A model generated the notes under the pieces. It was given only the letters and a program-made list of their open reading frames with translations, had not been told where the DNA came from and ran no database searches. The position numbers were made by a program, and so were the translations under genes. Positions 32,207-41,057 of a stretch of 64,000 bases of DNA are shown piece by piece (within the stretch, counting starts at the first letter, position 1; each line of letters opens with the position of its first letter). Source of the DNA: Stakelama flava (GTDB taxonomy: Bacteria > Pseudomonadota > Alphaproteobacteria > Sphingomonadales > Sphingomonadaceae); assembly GCF_019351405.1 (NCBI RefSeq), contig NZ_JAHWZX010000005.1, positions 1 through 64,000 of the forward strand, in the 5' to 3' direction.

Positions 32207-32392
32207 TTAATCGATCGCGTCTTTCACTTTCTTTCCCGCAATCAACCCCAGCACAAGGAAGAGCACGAACAGCGCAAGAGCGATAAAGAACAGTATCTTG
32301 GCAATGCCGATGAACGCGCCACCGATTCCACCAAAACCGAGCACCGCCAACACGACGCCGATCACCAGAAAAGTCAGTGCAAGTTTGAGCAT
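32207..32392 (-). CDS. Small DUF1328 membrane protein
   Basis: The 61-residue protein has two hydrophobic helices separated by a glycine-rich turn ([20 protein letters not shown]) and a short charged tail KKVKDAID. This is the DUF1328 (YtjA) pattern found in many proteobacteria and often stress induced. Its neighbour Dps, also stress related, lies upstream on the same strand behind a terminator. Confidence 0.88.
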   Translation of the reverse strand: MLKLALTFLVIGVVLAVLGFGGIGGAFIGIAKILFFIALALFVLFLVLGLIAGKKVKDAID

Positions 32393-32454
32393 GATACTTT
32401 CTCCCTGAAATACGCCATGACAGCGCGCGGACTATTGTCCAGGTTCCGGAAAAT

Positions 32455-32484
32455 GAAAAAGGGCCGCTCGCGGCGGAACGGCCC
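32455..32484 (-). terminator. Rho-independent terminator after dps
   Basis: On the minus strand, GGGGCCG ... CGGCCC with an interrupted GC-rich middle is followed by TTTTTC, about 34 bases after the dps stop. Confidence 0.75.
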
Positions 32485-32517
32485 CTTTGTACCGGCCTTC
32501 TGGACCTGCACTACAGA

Positions 32518-33006
32518 TCAGCGTCGGCTTGCCTCGAACAAAAACCATGCGCGTTCTTCCGCCTGATCGGTCCAGTCGTCCAGAATCCCGCTGGTCGCAT
32601 TGTCCTTGGCTTCGTCGACAATATCCTTTGCCTTGCGCAGGCTTGCGACGAGCGCAAGGTTATCGTCGCGCAATTCCGAAAGCATGTCTTCGGGCTTCAC
32701 GAAATCGGCATCATTATCCTTGATCGACTGGTGCCGGGCGATGTCGCCGATCGAACGCAGCGTCGTATTGCCCGTCTTGCGCACGCGTTCGGCGATGTCG
32801 TCGGTGGTCGACAGGATCTGCGTCGCCTGATCATCCAGCAACAGGTGATAATCACGGAAATGCGGACCTGACATATGCCAATGAAAATTCTTGGTTTTCA
32901 GGTACAGCGCATAGCTGTCGGCCAGAATACCGTTCAGCGCCTGGGCAACGGTCTTGGTCTCGTTGCCCTTCAGATCGGTGGGGGTGTCGAGCGCGGTCTC
33001 TGCCAT
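32518..33006 (-). CDS. dps: DNA-protecting ferritin-like protein Dps
   Basis: The 162-residue protein has the inter-subunit ferroxidase motif NFHWHMSGPHFRDYHLLLDDQ, quoted as FHWHMSGPHFRDYHLLLDD, with the His/Asp/Glu ligands present, and the four-helix-bundle length of Dps dodecamers. It stores iron with peroxide and shields DNA under stress. The ribosome site is AAAGGAAT. It is a single-gene unit ended by the terminator at 32455-32484. Confidence 0.95.
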   Translation of the reverse strand: MAETALDTPTDLKGNETKTVAQALNGILADSYALYLKTKNFHWHMSGPHFRDYHLLLDDQATQILSTTDDIAERVRKTGNTTLRSIGDIARHQSIKDNDADFVKPEDMLSELRDDNLALVASLRKAKDIVDEAKDNATSGILDDWTDQAEERAWFLFEASRR

Positions 33007-33114
33007 CTGCGATTCCTTTCAAATCTTCAATTCAAAACTCGTTTCACAAACGAACCCAACCCATATTGGGTCCGCCGGAAGCGCGGAAAAGAGCCGATTA
33101 CTGCAATCGAGACT

Positions 33115-33681
33115 TTAGATAATTTCAATCGCGCTCAGCATTTCAAACGCCCCGATCAGCAGGAAGGCGACCCCGCCCGCTACACTGATCGCGCGCAGCG
33201 GAAGCGCCCGCCACCCCGCTTCGCCGAGCATCAGTGCAGGGATGATCGCCACTGCGCTCCCCAGTGCGCCGCCGACCCCGGCCAGCCATGGATACGGCCC
33301 TTGCACCGCAAGCGCGAAGAGCAGGAATTGCGCGCGTTCGCCAAACCCCAAGAGGAATGTACCGACGAACGAATTGATCGCCGCCCCCAGTCGCCATCGC
33401 TCCAACCGGTCGGGTTGCCTGGTGCGGAACATCATGCCCATGCCCGCGGCGAGCATGGCCAGCGCAAGCAGCAACGCCCCCGATCGTTCGTTCATCATCG
33501 GACGCACCATGGCCGCCCCGCCGACCGCGATCGCCGCGAGCGCTATCTGGGCAAGGACGATGCCTGCCCAAAGGCGCGCCGGTGCGCGATAGCGTTCGCC
33601 CAGAATTGCCGCGAGCCATGCGTTGCGGTCGGTGGCGGACGCAATCAGCACCGCGATAAAGGCTGGAACCAGCGAATCCAT
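33115..33681 (-). CDS. GDT1/TMEM165-like membrane protein with altered motifs
   Basis: The 188-residue protein has about six hydrophobic segments in two homologous halves, as in UPF0016/GDT1 Mn/Ca cation transporters. The hallmark E-x-G-D-K/R-T/S motif appears as SATDRNAW in the first half (about 15-22) and GFGERAQF in the second (about 112-119). The essential acidic positions are therefore only partly kept. A changed ion specificity or loss of transport is possible. Confidence 0.7.
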   Translation of the reverse strand: MDSLVPAFIAVLIASATDRNAWLAAILGERYRAPARLWAGIVLAQIALAAIAVGGAAMVRPMMNERSGALLLALAMLAAGMGMMFRTRQPDRLERWRLGAAINSFVGTFLLGFGERAQFLLFALAVQGPYPWLAGVGGALGSAVAIIPALMLGEAGWRALPLRAISVAGGVAFLLIGAFEMLSAIEII

Positions 33682-33845
33682 TTGCTATCGATCAGCTGGC
33701 GCCCGGTGCCGAATCATTGCGCATCGCCCGCTGCCGCTTCAACATATGGCCCGGTGCATGATGCCCCGTCATCCGCAACACCCCCGCTTTTCGTCTGGCA
33801 TCGTACACGAACCACGGTTAATAGTCGGTGGATCAGCGCTGACGC

Positions 33846-33880
33846 TTGACAAAGCGGCCGCTTTTGCGCCATGCGGCCGC
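33846..33880 (+). promoter_or_regulatory. Candidate promoter/leader element of rpmG
   Basis: TTGACA at 33846-33851 is a perfect -35 hexamer, but the -10 at 17 bases (CCATGC) is weak. Two copies of GCGGCCGC (33854-33861 and 33873-33880) can pair as a stem. The gap 33682-33960 contains no gene that I can support. Confidence 0.3.
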
Positions 33881-33960
33881 GTCTGTAAGCGGCGGGTCCG
33901 GCCTGGCTGGGCGAGCGCCGCTTTTTACGTTTAATCGAAGCCTCGAAGGACATTTGGGTC

Positions 33961-34128
33961 ATGGCCAAGCCGACCACCGTGAAGATCAAGCTCGTCAGCA
34001 CGGCTGATACCGGCTTCTTCTACGTGACGAAGAAGAATCCGCGTAACCAGACCGAAAAGCTGACCTTCCGCAAATATGATCCGATCGCGCGCAAGCACGT
34101 CGATTTCAAGGAAGCGAAGATCAAGTGA
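33961..34128 (+). CDS. rpmG: 50S ribosomal protein L33
   Basis: The 55-residue protein starts [19 protein letters not shown], then [20 protein letters not shown] and ends [10 protein letters not shown], which is the bacterial L33 of the cysteine-free type (zinc-independent). It is part of the large subunit near the E site. GAAGGACATTTGG lies just upstream as ribosome site. A GC-rich hairpin follows at 34175. Confidence 0.96.
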   Translation: MAKPTTVKIKLVSTADTGFFYVTKKNPRNQTEKLTFRKYDPIARKHVDFKEAKIK

Positions 34129-34174
34129 TCCTGGGGCAGGCCGTCCGCCTGCCCGATCACGTTGCAGGATGATC

Positions 34175-34200
34175 CGGGGCCGCGGCGACGGCCCCGTTCG
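34175..34200 (+). terminator. Possible terminator after rpmG
   Basis: Stem CGGGGCCG / CGGCCCCG with a 6-base loop, followed by only TTCGT. The weak T-run makes it a moderate call. Confidence 0.5.
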
Positions 34201-34217
34201 TGTGCGCCTCGCACCGG

Positions 34218-34580
34218 TCAGGCGAGTGCCTTTACCTCTTCGATGAACCGCGCCAGCGCGATCGGTTTCGACACATAGGCATTGGCCCCCGCGGCGCGTA
34301 CCCGTTCCTCATCCTCGCGCCCGACATAGGCGGTAACTGCCATGATCGGCACGTTTTTCAATGTCCTGTCGGCGCGCAACCGGCCGATCAGTTCCAGACC
34401 CGTGACATGCGGCAACTGGATGTCGGTAATCACCAGATCGGGCGACACTTCTTTTGCGCGCGCCACCGCCTCGCGCCCGTCGCGCACCGGTTCGGCGGTA
34501 TAACCGTGCGCGCGCAGCAGGTCGCAAAACAGCTTCAGGTTGAGTTCGTTGTCCTCGACAACGAGCACGGTCTTTGCCAC
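34218..34580 (-). CDS. divK: Single-domain response regulator DivK
   Basis: The 120-residue receiver domain has VEDNELNLKLFCDLL (acidic pocket), phosphoacceptor D in DLVITDIQLPHVTG, T in AVTAYVGREDEER and K in AYVSKPI. The order of residues closely follows Caulobacter DivK, which controls the DivJ/PleC-CckA-CtrA cell-cycle circuit. There is no output domain. The start is GTG 34580 with AGGGGAAA upstream; the upstream in-frame ATG lies inside the divergent DUF3572 promoter region. CtrA also activates GTA genes in Rhodobacter, so this regulator may bear on the cluster indirectly. Confidence 0.88.
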   Translation of the reverse strand: MAKTVLVVEDNELNLKLFCDLLRAHGYTAEPVRDGREAVARAKEVSPDLVITDIQLPHVTGLELIGRLRADRTLKNVPIMAVTAYVGREDEERVRAAGANAYVSKPIALARFIEEVKALA

Positions 34581-34618
34581 GGCCCCATTTCCCCTGTGTA
34601 ACTGGTGTAGCTTTAACG

Positions 34619-34906
34619 ATGGCGGCAACCGACACCAACCCAAACGAATCGGCACTGATTACGGCGCTTGGCGCGCTTGGGTGGATATTGCGTTCCGATT
34701 CGCGCGCCGAACGTCTGCTGGCGCTGACCGGCCTTGATGTCGAAACGCTGCGACAGCGCGCGGACGATCCGGGCCTGCTCGCCGCAACGCTGCGCTTTCT
34801 GGAAAATTACGAACCCGATCTGCTCGCCTGCGCAGAGGCGCTGGATATCGAACCCGGCGACATGATAGCTGCGCGGCGTACGCTGGAGGACCTATGCGAC
34901 CGCTGA
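34619..34906 (+). CDS. DUF3572 family protein
   Basis: The 95-residue helical protein (ALITALGALGWILRSDSRAERLLALTGL, quoted as ALGWILRSDSRAERLLALTGL; FLENYEPDLLACAEAL) is the DUF3572 type that lies divergently beside divK in many alphaproteobacteria. Function is unknown. The 3' end overlaps the following HAD gene by 13 bases, indicating coupling. Confidence 0.85.
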   Translation: MAATDTNPNESALITALGALGWILRSDSRAERLLALTGLDVETLRQRADDPGLLAATLRFLENYEPDLLACAEALDIEPGDMIAARRTLEDLCDR

Positions 34907-35514
34907 TGATCTGCGACTGCGACGAGGTATTGCTGCACATGGTGCGGCATTTCGGCGCGTGGCTGGACGAAGAGCACGACATCGACTTTCTGGTCGAACA
35001 GGGCAGCTTCGAACAGGCGATGCGCCGCCGGCCCTCCGGGGATCCGGTGGCGCGAGAGGAAATGTGGGCGCTGCTCAGCGGTTTCTTCCCGGCGCAGATG
35101 GATCGCCAGACGCTGGTCCCCCATGCCCGCGAAGCGCTGGGCGCGATTGCCGAGGTCGCCGATATCGTGGTCCTTACCAATCTTCAGGACCATTGCCGCG
35201 ATCACCGCATCGAACAGCTTGCCGCCCATGGCATCCGCCATCGCGTGGAGTGCAATCAGGGGGGCAAGGGCGATCCGGTGGCACGGCTGGTGGCGGAACA
35301 TGGCGGCCCGGTCACGGTTTTCGTGGACGATCTTGCCGTGCATCACAGTTCGGTTGCCGAACATGCGCCCGGCGTTCACCGGCTGCACATGGTTTCCGAA
35401 CCCGACCTCGCCCCGCATATTGCGCCCGCCCCCGACGCGCATGCGCGAATCGATGACTGGCGGGCGGCGCAGAAATGGATATTGGCGCGCCTTTCCGGTG
35501 CGCCCGCCGAATGA
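34894..35514 (+). CDS. HAD superfamily hydrolase
   Basis: The 206-residue protein has HAD motif I ICDCDEVLL (D8 and D10), motif II VVLTNLQDH (T in LTN), the lysine region GGKGDPVARL, and motif IV VFVDDLAVHH. The substrate is unknown; a small phosphatase is likely. It is coupled to the DUF3572 gene and followed 24 bases later by a RidA-like gene, forming a three-gene run. Confidence 0.85.
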   Translation: MRPLMICDCDEVLLHMVRHFGAWLDEEHDIDFLVEQGSFEQAMRRRPSGDPVAREEMWALLSGFFPAQMDRQTLVPHAREALGAIAEVADIVVLTNLQDHCRDHRIEQLAAHGIRHRVECNQGGKGDPVARLVAEHGGPVTVFVDDLAVHHSSVAEHAPGVHRLHMVSEPDLAPHIAPAPDAHARIDDWRAAQKWILARLSGAPAE

Positions 35515-35538
35515 ATTGAAGGACAGGACAGACAGACG

Positions 35539-36000
35539 ATGAACGACTCGATCGAAACCAGGCTGAAGCAATTGGGGCTCACCCTGCCGGAGGCGGCGGC
35601 GCCCGTCGCATCCTATCTGCCGACCGTCGAACATGGCGGCCTTCTTCATATTTCCGGCCAGCTTCCCTTTCGCGACGGAGAATTGATGTCCGGCCGCCTG
35701 GGCGAGGATCGCGATATCGAATATGGTCAGCAGGCGGCGCAGCGCTGCGCCGTGATGCTGGTGGCGCAGATGCGCCGCGCGCTGAACGATCTCGGCCGGG
35801 TCGAACGGATTGTGAAGCTTGGCGTATTCGTCAACAGCGCGCCGGATTTCATCGATCAGGCAAAGGTCGCCAACGGCGCTTCGGAGTTAATGCAGTCGCT
35901 GTTCGGGGAAGCCGGACGGCACGCCCGCAGCGCGGTCGGCGTTGCGGTTCTTCCGCTCGGCGCGGCAGTGGAAGTCGACGCGATGATAGCGGTAAAATAA
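35539..36000 (+). CDS. RidA family (YjgF/YER057c) protein
   Basis: The 153-residue protein is longer than classical RidA (~128). It contains LLHISGQLPFRDGEL, RCAVMLVAQMRRALNDLGRVERIVKLGVFVNS (quoted as ALNDLGRVERIVKLGVFVNS), HARSAVGVAVLPLGAAVEVDAM. The arginine that deaminates enamines/imines in RidA (R105 in Salmonella) corresponds to the R in HARSAVGV. It is expected to be cytoplasmic, clearing reactive enamines or having a related role. Confidence 0.88.
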   Translation: MNDSIETRLKQLGLTLPEAAAPVASYLPTVEHGGLLHISGQLPFRDGELMSGRLGEDRDIEYGQQAAQRCAVMLVAQMRRALNDLGRVERIVKLGVFVNSAPDFIDQAKVANGASELMQSLFGEAGRHARSAVGVAVLPLGAAVEVDAMIAVK

Positions 36001-36194
36001 TCGGAATTCACATCTGTCGCTATGTGGCGGGTGCGCAACAGGTTATTACCGTAATTTCGCATTAACGCGAATTTTATTGTGCGCGTGCTTTGGCAGCGGC
36101 ACTATCGCCCTGTCGCTGTCACTGCGCGCATTTCAACGACGCGCGGGCGGGCGGCCGCAGGAGTGACATCGCAACGTCTGAAGAAAGGGACACG

Positions 36195-36938
36195 ATGCGC
36201 TTCACTACCATGCTTATTGCCGGGACGGCCCTGCTTGCCACGGCGACACCCGCACTGGCGCAGGACACCGCCCCGCCGTCTCCCATCACGGTCAGCGGCG
36301 GCGCGACGCTGGTCAGCGACTATCGCTTTCGCGGCTTCACCCAGAACGGCGAAAACGCGGCGATTCAGGGCACGCTGAACATCAACAGCGATACCGGCTT
36401 CTATGTCGGCACCTGGGCTTCGAGCATCAATTTCGCCGGCAATACCGAGGTTGATCTGTACGGCGGCTACAGCACCGAAGTGTCGCCGGGCATAACCGTC
36501 GATGCGGGCCTGCTATATTATCTCTATCCCAAGCACGGGAATTACGACACCGACTTCTTCGAACCCTATCTCAACCTGTCGGGCACGCTTGGTCCGCTGG
36601 AGGCGAAGGTCGGCGTCAACTATGCTTGGGAACAGTCGGCGATCAGCGATTATTCCTCGGTCTATGTCCATGGCGATGTCAGCACCGCCATCCCCAATAC
36701 CCCTGTCTCGCTGAACGGTCATATCGGTTACGCGAAAAGCGACAGCTTCCTTGGCGGGCTTGACGGCGATGTGATGGATTATTCGATCGGTGCGACCACC
36801 AACTGGAAAATGCTCACGCTGGGCATCTCCTATGTGAATACCGACGCGCCCGAAAGTGTCTGGGCGGACGGCAATAATTACAAGGAAGATATCGGTGCCG
36901 ATGGTGCCGTAATCTTCAGCATCGGCGCCTCCTTCTGA
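36195..36938 (+). CDS. TorF family outer-membrane porin-like protein
   Basis: The 247-residue protein has a signal peptide (MRFTTMLIAGTALLATATPALAQ) and a TIGR02001 (Gcw_chp) barrel: SGGATLVSDYRFRGFTQNGENAAIQG quoted as ATLVSDYRFRGFTQNG, GFYVGTWASSINF, EVDLYGGYSTEVS, YYLYPK and the terminal aromatic strand VIFSIGASF. It is probably a small outer-membrane channel. A clear AAGAAAGGGA ribosome site precedes ATG 36195, and a bidirectional terminator follows. The upstream 190 bases hold no gene and include an AT-rich stretch suited to a promoter. Confidence 0.88.
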   Translation: MRFTTMLIAGTALLATATPALAQDTAPPSPITVSGGATLVSDYRFRGFTQNGENAAIQGTLNINSDTGFYVGTWASSINFAGNTEVDLYGGYSTEVSPGITVDAGLLYYLYPKHGNYDTDFFEPYLNLSGTLGPLEAKVGVNYAWEQSAISDYSSVYVHGDVSTAIPNTPVSLNGHIGYAKSDSFLGGLDGDVMDYSIGATTNWKMLTLGISYVNTDAPESVWADGNNYKEDIGADGAVIFSIGASF

Positions 36939-36950
36939 CGCGCTGAACAC

Positions 36951-36995
36951 AAAAAGCGCCGCCTCGCCCTGAAAACAGCAAGGCGGCGCTTTTTC
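36951..36995. terminator. Bidirectional terminator between TorF and DUF3035 genes
   Basis: AAAAAGCGCCGCCT ... AGGCGGCGCTTTTT: a 10-bp perfect stem with A-run on the left and T-run on the right, placed between convergent genes. Confidence 0.9.
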
Positions 36996-37031
36996 GTTCG
37001 GCTGGTTTGCGCCTCGCCAGCGCGCAACACG

Positions 37032-37445
37032 CTATTGCGGCGTGGTCACCCGCGCATCCTGCCCGTCGCCCGCCGGGGCGGCAACGATGTCGCGGGTCGT
37101 GCTGCCCTTGTCGACGACGCGGGTTTCCGTGTCGCCCGCGGCCGACCGCACGCCCGGATCGGACGTGTCGTTGCCAGCAGCGTTCAACGCCTCGCTCTCG
37201 ACCGCGCTGCGCTTTGCAGGGCCGCCGAACATCGCCTCGAGTGCCTGTTGTGAGGCGGGGTCCTCATTCGCGCGCGCCACGCCCGGCTGGGGCGGGGTCA
37301 GCGAATAATCGGGCGGGATCACCAGCGGCGGCTGGCGCGCGACCGAAAATTCGTCCGGTCCCTTGTGGAGCAGCGTGCTTCGTCCGCAGGCGGAGAGCAG
37401 CACCAGGGCGCCCAGCCCCGCTGCGGTTACCAAAGATTTACGCAT
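37032..37445 (-). CDS. DUF3035 lipoprotein
   Basis: The 137-residue protein has a lipoprotein signal peptide with lipobox LLSACG (Cys at about 20), then the DUF3035 block DEFSVARQPPLVIPPDYSLTPPQPG (quoted as DEFSVARQPPLVIPPDYSL) and a low-complexity tail. The family is alphaproteobacterial and of unknown function. It overlaps lspA, the lipoprotein signal peptidase gene, by 8 bases; a lipoprotein coupled to its own processing enzyme. Confidence 0.88.
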   Translation of the reverse strand: MRKSLVTAAGLGALVLLSACGRSTLLHKGPDEFSVARQPPLVIPPDYSLTPPQPGVARANEDPASQQALEAMFGGPAKRSAVESEALNAAGNDTSDPGVRSAAGDTETRVVDKGSTTRDIVAAPAGDGQDARVTTPQ

Positions 37446-37956
37446 TCGCATTCTCCACTGTGGCGCGATGTTTCTTGTCCTTGTCGCGCACCAGAAATGC
37501 ACGCGCGAGCAGGATCAGGACGCCGATGGTAATCGCCGCATCGGCGACGTTGAAGACCAAAAAGGGTTGAAACTTACCGAAATGAAGGTCGGCATAATCG
37601 ACCACGAAGCCAAGCCGCACGCGATCGAGGATATTGCCGAGCGCCCCGCCCAGCACCAGTCCCAGCGCCACCAGGTCGGGACGGCTTTTCTCGCGCGAAA
37701 TCCAGACGGCGACACCCAGCGCGATCGCGGCGGTAAGCCCGACCAGCGCCCAGCGCATCGCGGCGCTTCCCGCCGGCAGCAGGCCCAGCGACACGCCGAT
37801 ATTTTCGACATAGCGCAGATTGAATATCGGCAACACGCGAAGCACGTCGCCCAACTGGTCGACACCAAGCGGGCCGGTCACCAGCCATTTGACCAGCTGG
37901 TCCGCCACAAAAACGGTCAGCGCCACGATCAGCGCCATGATTCGGGTTCGATTCAT
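37438..37956 (-). CDS. lspA: Lipoprotein signal peptidase
   Basis: The 172-residue type II signal peptidase has four membrane helices and the two catalytic aspartates: GNILDRVRLGFVVDYAD and FNVADAAITIG. Also present are FVADQLVKWLV and RYVENIGVSLG (family NxGxAF-like). It cleaves prolipoproteins after diacylglyceryl transfer. ATGA overlap with ileS upstream. Confidence 0.95.
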   Translation of the reverse strand: MNRTRIMALIVALTVFVADQLVKWLVTGPLGVDQLGDVLRVLPIFNLRYVENIGVSLGLLPAGSAAMRWALVGLTAAIALGVAVWISREKSRPDLVALGLVLGGALGNILDRVRLGFVVDYADLHFGKFQPFLVFNVADAAITIGVLILLARAFLVRDKDKKHRATVENANA

Positions 37957-40901
37957 CTACTCACAACCTCGGCGCAACGATAGCATAGCGCGCCGTCCGC
38001 TTCGACTTCGGGCAGGTGTCGCCAGCACCGGCCGCATTTGTTCTTGCCGGTGCGCTCTACCTTGATTTCGCCTTCGCCGCGATGAACTTCGGACGAAATG
38101 AAGATTTCGGACAGATGATCGGCAGGCAACGGCATTTCCGCCACCCATATCTCTGCTTCGTTGCTGGAACGTATCACCTTTTCGCGGCGCAGCGGTTCGA
38201 TCGCTTCGGTCACGCGCTCGCGAAGCGCTCTGACATCGGCCCAGTTGGTGCTGATCGCATCGTCGCCCGGCAGGTCGGGCAGGTCGGGCCAGGTTTCGAA
38301 ATGCACCGACCCGTCCTCGCTGGGGAAACGGGTCTGCCACACTTCCTCGGCGGTGAAGACCAGGATCGGCGCAGCATAGCGCACCAGCGCGTGGAACAGG
38401 ATGTCCAGCACCGTGCGATAGGCGCGGCGGCGCGGCGAATCGGCCGCGTCGCAATACAGGCAATCCTTGCGGATATCGAAGAAGAAGGCAGAAAGGTCCT
38501 CGTTCGCAAACTCGCTGAGCGCGCGGGCATAGCGATGGAACTGAAACGCATCGACCGCGCTGCGAAGTTCGGCATCCAGCGCGCCGAGGCGGTGAAGAAT
38601 ATACAGTTCCAGTTCGGGCATTTCCCGCACCGGAACCTTTTCCTCTTCGCAAAACCCGTCGAGCGCGCCAAGCATGTAGCGGAAGCTGTTGCGCAGCTTG
38701 CGATAGGTATCGCTGGTGCCCTTCAGCACCTCATCGCCGATGCGCACATCCTCGAAATAATCGGTGCTCGCCACCCACAGCCGCAAAATGTCCGCGCCCG
38801 ACTGGTCCATGATCTTCAGCGGGTCGACGACATTGCCGATCGACTTGGACATTTTGCGCCCGTTTTTGTCGAGCGCGAAACCATGGGTGAGCACCGCGTC
38901 ATAGGGCGCACGCCCGCGCGTGCCGCAGCTTTCGAGCAGCGACGACTGGAACCAGCCGCGATGCTGGTCCGACCCTTCCAGATACAGGTCGGCGCGAACC
39001 CCCTCGCCATAGCGCGCCTCGACCACGAAAGCGTGCGTCGACCCTGAATCGAACCACACGTCGAGAATGTCGGTGACCGGCTCATAATCGGCCAGATCAT
39101 AGTCGCCGCCGAGCAGCGCCTGATGATCGGCGGAAAACCATGCATCCGCGCCGCTCTCGCGGAACGCATCGAGGATGCGGCCATTCACGCCTTCGTCGCG
39201 CAGATAATCGCCGCTGGTGCGATGAACATACAGCGGGATCGGCACGCCCCAGGCGCGCTGGCGGCTGATTACCCAGTCGGGGCGGCCTTCGACCATCGAA
39301 CGGATGCGGTTCTTCGACCGTTCGGGCACCCAGCGCGTCTGTTCGATCGCGTCGAGCGCAGTACCGCGAAGCGTCGCGCCATTATGGTTGACCGCAGCGC
39401 TCGCCGGGGGGAGCGAATCTTCATTGACGTGCATCCCCGTAGCTTCGGCAATGTCCTCGCCAACCGCATGGCCTTCACGCACCCGTTCGGGCAGCGGCTG
39501 ATCGAGCGGCGCATCCATCGGGATGAACCATTGCGGCGTGCAGCGGAAGATGATCTTCGCCTTCGACCGCCAGCTATGCGGATAGCTGTGACGCGTCGAC
39601 TTGTCGTTTCGCGCAGATAGCAATGCACCAGCGTCCCGCAGGTCATTGCAAATCGGACCGTCCGGCGCAGTAAAGTTATCGTTGATAACGCTCCGGCGTC
39701 GATCGTCGTCACCGCCTAGCCAAGGCCAGTCGTCGCGATAGCGACCATCGTCCATTACCGCGAAAACGGGATCGATGCCATTCGCCTTGCACAGCAGGAA
39801 ATCGTCCTCGCCATGGTCGGGTGCCATATGGACGAGTCCCGTACCCGCATCGGTCGTGACGAAATGCGACCCATCAAGGAACGGGCGCAGCTTTGCGTAA
39901 AACTCGCCGCGCGCATGCATCGGGTGGCGGGCCTTGGCTCCGGCGAGCTGGATACCTTGAAACTGATGCCGAACAAATTGCTTTAAGGCCTCGACATCGT
40001 CGGTATCGCTCGGTTCGTCATCAAATTTTTCGATCGTTAAACCAGTCCGCTCCAAGAACTTATCGATGAGGTCGAAGGCAATAACATACCTGTTCCCATC
40101 ACTAGCTTTGAGGTGCTGGTAGTAGATCGCCTCGCCATAAGCCAAGGCCTGATTAACCGGGATCGTCCACGGCGTCGTGGTCCAGATTACCGCATGCGCA
40201 CCGCGCAGCTCCGGTGCGTTCGGCGCTTCGACAATCTCGAACGCGACATCGATCTGGGTCGAGGCGATGTCCTCATATTCGACCTCAGCCTCGGCCAGCG
40301 CGGTCTTTTCGACCGGCGACCACATCACCGGCTTCGCACCGCGATATAGCTGCCCGCGCTCGGCGAATTTCAAAAGCTCGCCCGCGATGATCGCCTCGCT
40401 CTCGAACTTCATGGTAAGGTACGGATCGTCCCAGTCGCCGATCACGCCCAGCCGCTGAAACTGGTCGCGCTGCACATCGACCCATTTTTCGGCATAGGCG
40501 CGGCATTCGGCGCGGAACGCGACCGGATCGACCTCGTCCTTGTTCAGCTTCTTCTTGCGATACGCTTCCTCGACCTTCCATTCGATGGGAAGGCCGTGAC
40601 AGTCCCAGCCGGGCACATAGGGCGCGTCCTTGCCCAGCAGGGTCTGGCTGCGCACCACCAGATCCTTCAGGATCTTGTTCAGCGCATGGCCCATATGCAG
40701 GTCGCCATTCGCATAAGGGGGGCCGTCATGCAGGATGAACCGCTCCGCGCCCGCGCGGCTCTCGCGCAGCCTGGCGTAAATGCCGATGCGCGCCCAGCGT
40801 TCCAGAATGGCGGGCTCCTTCTGGGCAAGCCCTGCCTTCATGGGGAAATCCGTCTTCGGCAGGAAGACGGTGTCGCGATAGTCCTTGGTTTCGTCGGTCA
40901 T
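37953..40901 (-). CDS. ileS: Isoleucyl-tRNA synthetase
   Basis: The 982-residue class I synthetase has the HIGH-type motif PPYANGDLHMGHALNK (about 71-86), the CP1 editing domain with TTTPWTIPVNQA and DAGTGLVHMAPDHGEDDF, the WVISRQRAWGVPIP block, KMSKS in GRKMSKSIGN, and a C-terminal zinc knuckle (CGRCWRHL ... CYRC). It charges tRNA-Ile. ATG 40901 removes an unsupported 30-residue upstream stretch. A segment of the editing domain coded by about 39961-40140 has clearly lower GC than the rest (see findings). It is the first gene of ileS-lspA-DUF3035. Confidence 0.96.
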   Translation of the reverse strand: MTDETKDYRDTVFLPKTDFPMKAGLAQKEPAILERWARIGIYARLRESRAGAERFILHDGPPYANGDLHMGHALNKILKDLVVRSQTLLGKDAPYVPGWDCHGLPIEWKVEEAYRKKKLNKDEVDPVAFRAECRAYAEKWVDVQRDQFQRLGVIGDWDDPYLTMKFESEAIIAGELLKFAERGQLYRGAKPVMWSPVEKTALAEAEVEYEDIASTQIDVAFEIVEAPNAPELRGAHAVIWTTTPWTIPVNQALAYGEAIYYQHLKASDGNRYVIAFDLIDKFLERTGLTIEKFDDEPSDTDDVEALKQFVRHQFQGIQLAGAKARHPMHARGEFYAKLRPFLDGSHFVTTDAGTGLVHMAPDHGEDDFLLCKANGIDPVFAVMDDGRYRDDWPWLGGDDDRRRSVINDNFTAPDGPICNDLRDAGALLSARNDKSTRHSYPHSWRSKAKIIFRCTPQWFIPMDAPLDQPLPERVREGHAVGEDIAEATGMHVNEDSLPPASAAVNHNGATLRGTALDAIEQTRWVPERSKNRIRSMVEGRPDWVISRQRAWGVPIPLYVHRTSGDYLRDEGVNGRILDAFRESGADAWFSADHQALLGGDYDLADYEPVTDILDVWFDSGSTHAFVVEARYGEGVRADLYLEGSDQHRGWFQSSLLESCGTRGRAPYDAVLTHGFALDKNGRKMSKSIGNVVDPLKIMDQSGADILRLWVASTDYFEDVRIGDEVLKGTSDTYRKLRNSFRYMLGALDGFCEEEKVPVREMPELELYILHRLGALDAELRSAVDAFQFHRYARALSEFANEDLSAFFFDIRKDCLYCDAADSPRRRAYRTVLDILFHALVRYAAPILVFTAEEVWQTRFPSEDGSVHFETWPDLPDLPGDDAISTNWADVRALRERVTEAIEPLRREKVIRSSNEAEIWVAEMPLPADHLSEIFISSEVHRGEGEIKVERTGKNKCGRCWRHLPEVEADGALCYRCAEVVSR

Positions 40902-41057
40902 GAGTGCGCGCAGCGTTAAAGCAGGTGGCAGCGCAAAAAAAGCGGGAAATCTCCCCCATGGCCCACGCCGCAACGAATCATTGACCATCATTTGCCGGAA
41001 CCCCGCGCCACCGGCAGGAGTCGATCATGCGAAGACCCTATCGCAGGGAGCAACAAA

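Noticed and set aside
33846..33880. GCGGCCGC pair before rpmG as an attachment or recombination site
   Set aside because: Each copy is an 8-base palindrome that is not rare at this GC content; no mobile gene is nearby.
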